This document shows, one piece after another, positions 34,042 to 37,922 of a DNA stretch of 37,922 nt (position 1 is the first letter of the stretch; every line of letters begins with the position of its first letter). The stretch is taken from positions 1-37,922 of the forward strand of contig NZ_JACXWX010000044.1 of NCBI RefSeq assembly GCF_014764505.1. The letters are read 5' to 3'. The position numbers were made by a program, and so were the translations under genes. The notes below the pieces were generated by a model. The model was not told the DNA's origin and ran no database searches. It was given only the letters and a program-made list of their open reading frames with translations. Origin of the DNA: Phormidium tenue FACHB-886 (lineage in GTDB: Bacteria; Cyanobacteriota; Cyanobacteriia; Elainellales; Elainellaceae).

Positions 34042-34384
34042 CGTCAGCTTGCTCCAGGAGATGTTGTGATCAAGTGTTCCCAGTTCACTAGCGCTTCAGT
34101 TGACTGCTAGGGCTGATCATTTGCTCAGTGGAGAGGTTGTTGAAGGAATAACCGATCGTCATGGGGCTCTTGATGCTAGCGCTTTGAGCTAGAGGAAGCC
34201 GCACTCGCTATAGAATCCTCAGCTCGTCCTCTATCAGCTTCTAGCCGATCGTAGCGCCCAAAAGATTTGATGTAGCACAAAGACGCTGCACTGTTTGAGT
34301 ATTTCTCCCGTTCAATTATTTTTTCCTGAAGTAGAGCAGCTTGAGATAGATAGCCTTGGGATAGCTAAATTCCCTGGCTGTGCT
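34042..34384. other. 343-base interval without a supported gene
   Basis: Frames in both directions are short and overlap the 3' part of the exported-protein gene. There is no clear promoter, hairpin or repeat; it probably carries the promoter of the thermonuclease gene close to 34050-34150. Confidence 0.35.
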
Positions 34385-34879
34385 TTAAGAGGCAGGCTTG
34401 GCAGGCAGAGCACAAATTTCTGCAACCGACTGTTGAGTTGCTGCTGGAAACGAAGGTTGAGTGGAATCAGAAAGGCGCAGTTGCAAGCGCTGCCACCCTC
34501 GACGACGTGGATCTCCTTCAGTCTCACGCACAAATTGATAAAGCTTATTTGCTTGGCAATCAGCCTGCAGAACTTGAAATTCTACAATGCCTGCACAGGC
34601 TGTTCCTTGCATGCCTCGACTCACTTTTGCTGTGGTGAAGCGGCTGTTGCCTTGTTCATAGAGATCGCTCGGGTCAATGTAATATCCACAGGCTCCTCGA
34701 TCGTCGCCCAACCAAAGCGTGTATTTCTGATCATTCAGATAGCTGAAAAACTGCTCCAACTCCGGGGGCATTTGCTGTTGCGTGACCTGTACAGGCAAGG
34801 CAGTTGCACGACTAACCCAAGTTATAGCAAATAGAGGTAGCAGAAAACAGATGAAGGAACGTGACAGATTCATATTCAT
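34385..34879 (-). CDS. Exported hypothetical protein, about 164 aa
   Basis: From ATG 34879 (or 34873) the protein starts with MNMNLSRSFICFLLPLFAIT and a cleavable signal ending near ATA or ALP. The mature part contains WLGDDRGACGYYIDPSD and two further cysteines (GTACAG, LQADCQA), suggesting disulfides in the periplasm or outside. An in-frame ATG at 34903 would add eight residues before the signal and is less likely. No family is recognised. Orientation and type match the thermonuclease and its neighbour. Confidence 0.65.
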   Translation of the reverse strand: MNMNLSRSFICFLLPLFAITWVSRATALPVQVTQQQMPPELEQFFSYLNDQKYTLWLGDDRGACGYYIDPSDLYEQGNSRFTTAKVSRGMQGTACAGIVEFQVLQADCQANKLYQFVRETEGDPRRRGWQRLQLRLSDSTQPSFPAATQQSVAEICALPAKPAS

Positions 34880-35190
34880 GAATGGATGAAGAAATCGTAG
34901 CAATTGTAGGATAAAGCTTGTTACACGGCAATAAATATAAAGTTTTTACGCTCTCAGCAAGATTTCGTCAAATCTCCATAGCAACCGCCTGTCCAGCCTT
35001 TGGAGTAACTCCAGCCGTCCTTGAGCCCGAAACTGTAGTCCCTGGGTCAGCTTCCTGGAAGCAATTGAGAGCTATAAGCGAACTTCTCCCACTTGAATAT
35101 TCAGGCAGCCGCTGTATGCATTACTCCTGGTTATCACGATATGTCTTACCCAAATATTTAATAGATGTGACTTGTTCTACTAGGAAATAA
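34880..35190. other. 311-base interval, no supported gene
   Basis: Several frames on both strands between about 34960 and 35130 read as protein-like over 25-45 codons, but none has a convincing start and they exclude each other. I see no RNA gene. Confidence 0.3.
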
Positions 35191-35343
35191 ATGGAATCGC
35201 CTTTATCCAAGCGTGCAAAACCTGTATACCCAGATTCGCTGCTCCACTTCAACTGGCGAGCACTGGCTCAGCACCTGGGTAGGACGATCGCCTGCTTCGT
35301 GCTACCAGAAACTGTTAGCGCTCGCCGACTTCCTGCTCAGTAA
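35191..35343 (+). CDS. Possible 50-aa protein
   Basis: ATG 35191, preceded by taggaaata (a reasonable AGGA ribosome site), opens 50 codons ending at TAA 35341-35343. The product begins MESPLSKRAKPVYPDSLLHF, is basic, and has a short hydrophobic segment (TIACFVLPETV). I recognise no family. It is the first of four plus-strand frames leading to the primase-like gene. Confidence 0.35.
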   Translation: MESPLSKRAKPVYPDSLLHFNWRALAQHLGRTIACFVLPETVSARRLPAQ

Positions 35344-35405
35344 TGGCGACTTCTTCCACGTCTGGCAATGGCTTTGGAAATAAGTGAAGGAATATTGCGT
35401 CAGGC

Positions 35406-35422
35406 GTTGTCAGCTTGACAAC
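35406..35422. promoter_or_regulatory. Palindrome gttgtca-gct-tgacaac, candidate operator
   Basis: Perfect 7 bp arms flank a 3-base centre about 95 bases upstream of the gene at 35517. A second hairpin (tgctct/agagca, 35459-35478) follows. Either could regulate the plus-strand set, which itself encodes a helix-turn-helix protein. Confidence 0.3.
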
Positions 35423-35516
35423 CCATCTGTCAGCGCAACAGGGATTGGCGAGACATTGTGCTCTCGCTAGCAAGAGCAGTCTTTAATAGCAGACAGTCTT
35501 ATTTCCACGGTGCTGC

Positions 35517-35855
35517 ATGAGCGACTCTAATCCATCGTCATCTTTTCCCGTTTCCCGTTCCGTCCACCCTGAGATCATCACTCCGATTGGCTTGGTAACA
35601 TCCTTGCCAGAACAGTTTGCTGCCCCCAAATTCGAGATCGGACAACTGGTGTTGTGGGCACGGGTGCCCTCGCATGGCTGTGGCAGAATCATTGGACTGG
35701 TCTACGCCCACAGCACCAGTGTTGAGGCGACCGGCTACCACTATGCGATCGCCCTTGATCGTAATAGTCCCTCGCGAGCGGACTGTGCTGCAGATTGGGC
35801 ATTTGAGGATGATCTGGAACTCCTCTCCACCCACGCACACCTGCTGCAAGGTTAA
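35517..35855 (+). CDS. Hypothetical protein, 112 aa
   Basis: ATG 35517 opens a 112-residue soluble protein. A serine-rich start is followed by a beta-rich core (FEIGQLVLWARVPSHGCGRIIGLVYAH) that resembles a small SH3-like barrel, and an acidic end (DWAFEDDLELL). The pattern FEIGQ.V.W....G.G.I.G recalls small barrel domains that bind DNA or proteins, but I cannot name a family. It is followed 14 bases later by a helix-turn-helix gene. Confidence 0.58.
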   Translation: MSDSNPSSSFPVSRSVHPEIITPIGLVTSLPEQFAAPKFEIGQLVLWARVPSHGCGRIIGLVYAHSTSVEATGYHYAIALDRNSPSRADCAADWAFEDDLELLSTHAHLLQG

Positions 35856-35869
35856 AAGGGAGACAGCAT

Positions 35870-36169
35870 ATGTACCCTACAGATCGCCAGTGGCAGCTCT
35901 TTGAGCGCTACAAGAACTGCCCGCCACCCATGTCACCTCGCATGTTTCTCCAGCAATGGGCACTCGACTACCCCGATATTGCCCGCTTAACCGGCGTGAC
36001 CAGAGATACAGTGTCCCACTGGTTCAGTACTGGTCGAGGTAGCCGGGAAGTTCCGATTCACCACTGTCGGAGATTAGCCACGATTGACTTCTTTTGGCGC
36101 AATCACGATCGCATTCCACAAGCATTATTGGATGAATGGTGTGGCTTAACGGAGGATCCAGAACAGTAA
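35870..36169 (+). CDS. Helix-turn-helix domain protein, 99 aa
   Basis: ATG 35870 (preceded by aaaagggaga) gives a 99-residue protein with a central HTH (about 34-58: YPDIARLTGVTRDTVSHWFS), in which DIARLTGVTRDTVSHW is the turn and recognition helix. It is probably a DNA-binding regulator or replication-associated adaptor. It lies 14 bases after the preceding gene and 121 bases before the primase-like gene, suggesting one unit. Confidence 0.72.
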   Translation: MYPTDRQWQLFERYKNCPPPMSPRMFLQQWALDYPDIARLTGVTRDTVSHWFSTGRGSREVPIHHCRRLATIDFFWRNHDRIPQALLDEWCGLTEDPEQ

Positions 36170-36290
36170 TTCTAATTCACTCATCATCAATTTGTGTTGC
36201 CACGACAGAGATTGCTTGTTTGAGAACTGATCTGCGAACAAAATCTAGAAGGCGGAGATTCACAAATGGAAGGAGTTCAAAAGCAGATTC

Positions 36291-37208
36291 ATGGACGCTC
36301 AACTCCCTCTTTCGCTGAACCAATTTATCAGCAGACAGCCCTACTTGTACTGGAAGCTCTGCTTCTGGGCAGGCAAACGTGGCTTAACTGATCCGACCGC
36401 GCAGGTGAATCAGTACCTGAGTGAACTTGTGCTGGAACCAGATACAGGAGGCGATCGTGCTGCCCTACTCCAACGGTGGTCAAGGGTGTTGACTCCACAG
36501 GAGCAAATCTGTTTGGCGCAGCTCAGTCCGATTGTAATGCGAGACTATCGTGGTGGGGCAAGCTGGTACGCCTTACAAAAAGGCGAGTACAGTGTGATGG
36601 CTGAACCTGTGCTGCATGAGATTTCCTATCAAGGAGCGCAACAGGCGATTATTACCCGTAATCGCTACAACTGCCTGATCCTGAACACAAAAAACTTGCT
36701 GATTGTCGATGTGGACATTGGCGATCCACATTTTGCTGACTATTTAGACTGTGCAACGAGTTGCCAAATTGCAAGTGGTCAACAACAAGCGATCGCGGCT
36801 CTCAAAGCAATCGTTCAACAGTTTCCCCAACTAGGATTCCGAGTCTATCAGACCCGCAATGGGTTGCGGTATCTCTGCACAACTCGACCGTTTGACTCTT
36901 TAGACTACAACACCTATCGATTGATGCAAAACCTTTATGCTGATCCGTTGTATGCACGATTATGCAAATTCCAGTCAACCTTTCGGGCACGATTGACTCC
37001 TAAGCCGTGGCGAGTCGAAGTCGATGGGGAAGAACGATTTGTGTACGAACGCACAACAGGATTGATATTACCGGACTACAGCTCCTACGCCGTTTGCCAT
37101 TTCATCGAAGTAGTTGGAGAGCAAATAATCCTCCCCGAATTTGAGTCAATCATTAAGGTTCACGATTCCTTTTGCCGAATTGCTCAATTAAAACTGGAGT
37201 TGGCGTGA
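36291..37208 (+). CDS. Unknown 305-aa protein with primase-like (AEP) features
   Basis: The protein has a helical N-terminal region, then NLLIVDVDIGDP (acid pair Asp140, Asp142). A strand-turn-strand RVYQTRNGLRYLCTT (184-198) and the conserved-looking block LCKFQSTFRARLTPKPWRVE (224-243) follow. A DxD strand followed by a basic R.T.NGLR turn is the order seen in archaeo-eukaryotic primase folds (motif I D-x-D, motif II around a glycine), but the canonical motif II histidine is not obvious. I therefore call it primase-like only tentatively. The GGAAGGAG at 36270 is a strong ribosome site but somewhat far from ATG 36291. Confidence 0.6.
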   Translation: MDAQLPLSLNQFISRQPYLYWKLCFWAGKRGLTDPTAQVNQYLSELVLEPDTGGDRAALLQRWSRVLTPQEQICLAQLSPIVMRDYRGGASWYALQKGEYSVMAEPVLHEISYQGAQQAIITRNRYNCLILNTKNLLIVDVDIGDPHFADYLDCATSCQIASGQQQAIAALKAIVQQFPQLGFRVYQTRNGLRYLCTTRPFDSLDYNTYRLMQNLYADPLYARLCKFQSTFRARLTPKPWRVEVDGEERFVYERTTGLILPDYSSYAVCHFIEVVGEQIILPEFESIIKVHDSFCRIAQLKLELA

Positions 37209-37249
37209 GGCAAGACCACCTCAAAAATTCCTAGGGCGTGTTTTAAAAC

Positions 37250-37922
37250 TTAGAGCCAAAGGAGAATTGCAGCAATGGTAAGCATGGCGAGATAATTCTC
37301 TGCCCGTTTCTCATAGCGGGTAGCAATCCGTCGAAACTGCTTTAAGCGGTTGATAGTTCGTTCAATTCGATTGCGTTCTCGATAAGCCTGCCGGTCAAAG
37401 CGTGTCCCTTGTCGAGATTCATGGGCTCGACGGGGAATGACAGCCCCAATGCCCCGTCGCTGCAAGTAGGTGCGAATCGGGCGTCCTGTGTATGCTTTGT
37501 CTGCTGCAACTCGATCGGGACGCAGGCGGGGTCGTCCCCGTCCCACTCGTTTGACTTCACCTTGCTCCATCAAAGACTCAAACATCACCGACTCGTTGCG
37601 TTGCCCAATACTCAACAGGAAGGTCACGGGCAAACCATTCCCCTCACAGCGCAGATGAATCTTGGTGCTAAACCCGCCTTTGCTATATCCCAGTGCCTCT
37701 GAGTCTGCATCACTGCCGATTGCCCCTGCAGCGTGTTGGTGTGCTCGAATCACGCTGCCGTCGACAAAGTGCAGCTTTCAGTCAAACTCGCCAACCGCAT
37801 CGGACTGCTGCTGCAACTGCTCGAGAATCTGCTGCCAAAGTCCTCGCTTGCGCCAAGCATAGAAGCGCCCTGAGACGGTTTCCCAGGCACCATAGCGCTC
37901 AGGTAAGTCTCGCCAGGGAGCA
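37250..37922 (-). pseudogene. IS5-family transposase with an in-frame stop, cut by the window edge
   Basis: Reading leftward from the window edge: APWRDLPERYGAWETVSGRF, then WRKRGLWQQILEQLQQ and FD, a TGA at 37780-37778 (where homologues have Trp), KLHFVDGSVIRAHQHAAGA with the first Asp, VAADKAYTGRPIRTYL with the second, and RIERTINRLKQFRRIATRYE with the final Glu. All parts are in the same frame, so only the stop codon disrupts it. The 3' boundary of the element is near 37231 (gggcgtgttttaaaac). A restart at GTG 37753 would give 167 aa without the N-terminal domain. Confidence 0.85.

Noticed and set aside
34918-35190. 90-codon plus-strand frame
   Set aside because: No ribosome site, poor protein character, and other frames on the minus strand look equally protein-like; nothing to choose between them.
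1-37922. tRNA, rRNA and CRISPR arrays
   Set aside because: No T-loop-like GGTTCGAATCC motifs, rRNA cores or regularly spaced repeats were seen on either strand, although a covariance search could not be run.

Overview
The window looks like an accessory region of a cyanobacterial chromosome or plasmid. The HIP1 octamer gcgatcgc recurs throughout, base composition is moderate, and several products are typical of filamentous cyanobacteria: a Vipp1/IM30-like protein, a CYP110-type P450, a SNase lipid-targeted or secreted protein and cyanobacterial IS families. Functional operons are separated by insertion-sequence debris and decayed genes, so it reads as an island region with repeated insertion and deletion. 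No tRNA, rRNA or CRISPR array was seen.

Left part (1-7300): a transposase tail, a GNAT acetyltransferase flanked by two copies of a ~93 bp MITE-like repeat, a frameshifted gene of unknown function, a PspA/IM30-family protein with a ~130-residue glycine-rich membrane domain inserted between its first two helices, two small unknown genes, an IS5 remnant, an endonuclease/exonuclease/phosphatase protein, and the stump of a WD40 gene abutting an IS66 transposase tail.

Central part (7331-17495, all minus strand): the most striking block. It encodes a cobalt-type nitrile hydratase (alpha with CTMCSC, beta, and a beta-like accessory protein), a HupE/UreJ putative Co/Ni permease, a CobW/G3E metallochaperone GTPase and a DUF1097-like membrane protein. 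Upstream of these lie a polysaccharide-deacetylase-like C-N hydrolase, a GntR/FadR regulator, a complete polar-amino-acid-type ABC importer (two permeases, ATPase, Tat-type lipoprotein binding protein) and a signal-less NMT1/THI5-like binding protein. Together they suggest regulated import and hydration of a nitrile-containing compound, with the metal supplied in cis. No amidase or nitrilase of a familiar kind is present.

Right of a 700 bp divergent region, a plus-strand operon (18200-21958) encodes a complete ECF transporter (S component, fused double ATPase, T component) followed by a phosphoribosyltransferase, probably a nucleobase or related precursor salvage system. It converges on a decapitated SNF2-type helicase gene. 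Then come an SH3-domain lipoprotein, a membrane/coiled-coil gene interrupted by a complete IS701-like element with a 5 bp target duplication, and a protein combining amphipathic helices, an HNH-like motif and C-terminal membrane segments.

The last 9 kb holds a DinB remnant, a cytochrome P450, an IS1 remnant, a PPC-like secreted protein, an AraC regulator broken by a ~97 bp MITE-like insertion, three minus-strand exported proteins (one a thermonuclease), and a plus-strand set (small ORF, unknown protein, HTH protein, possible primase-fold protein) ended by an IS5 transposase with an in-frame stop that runs off the window.
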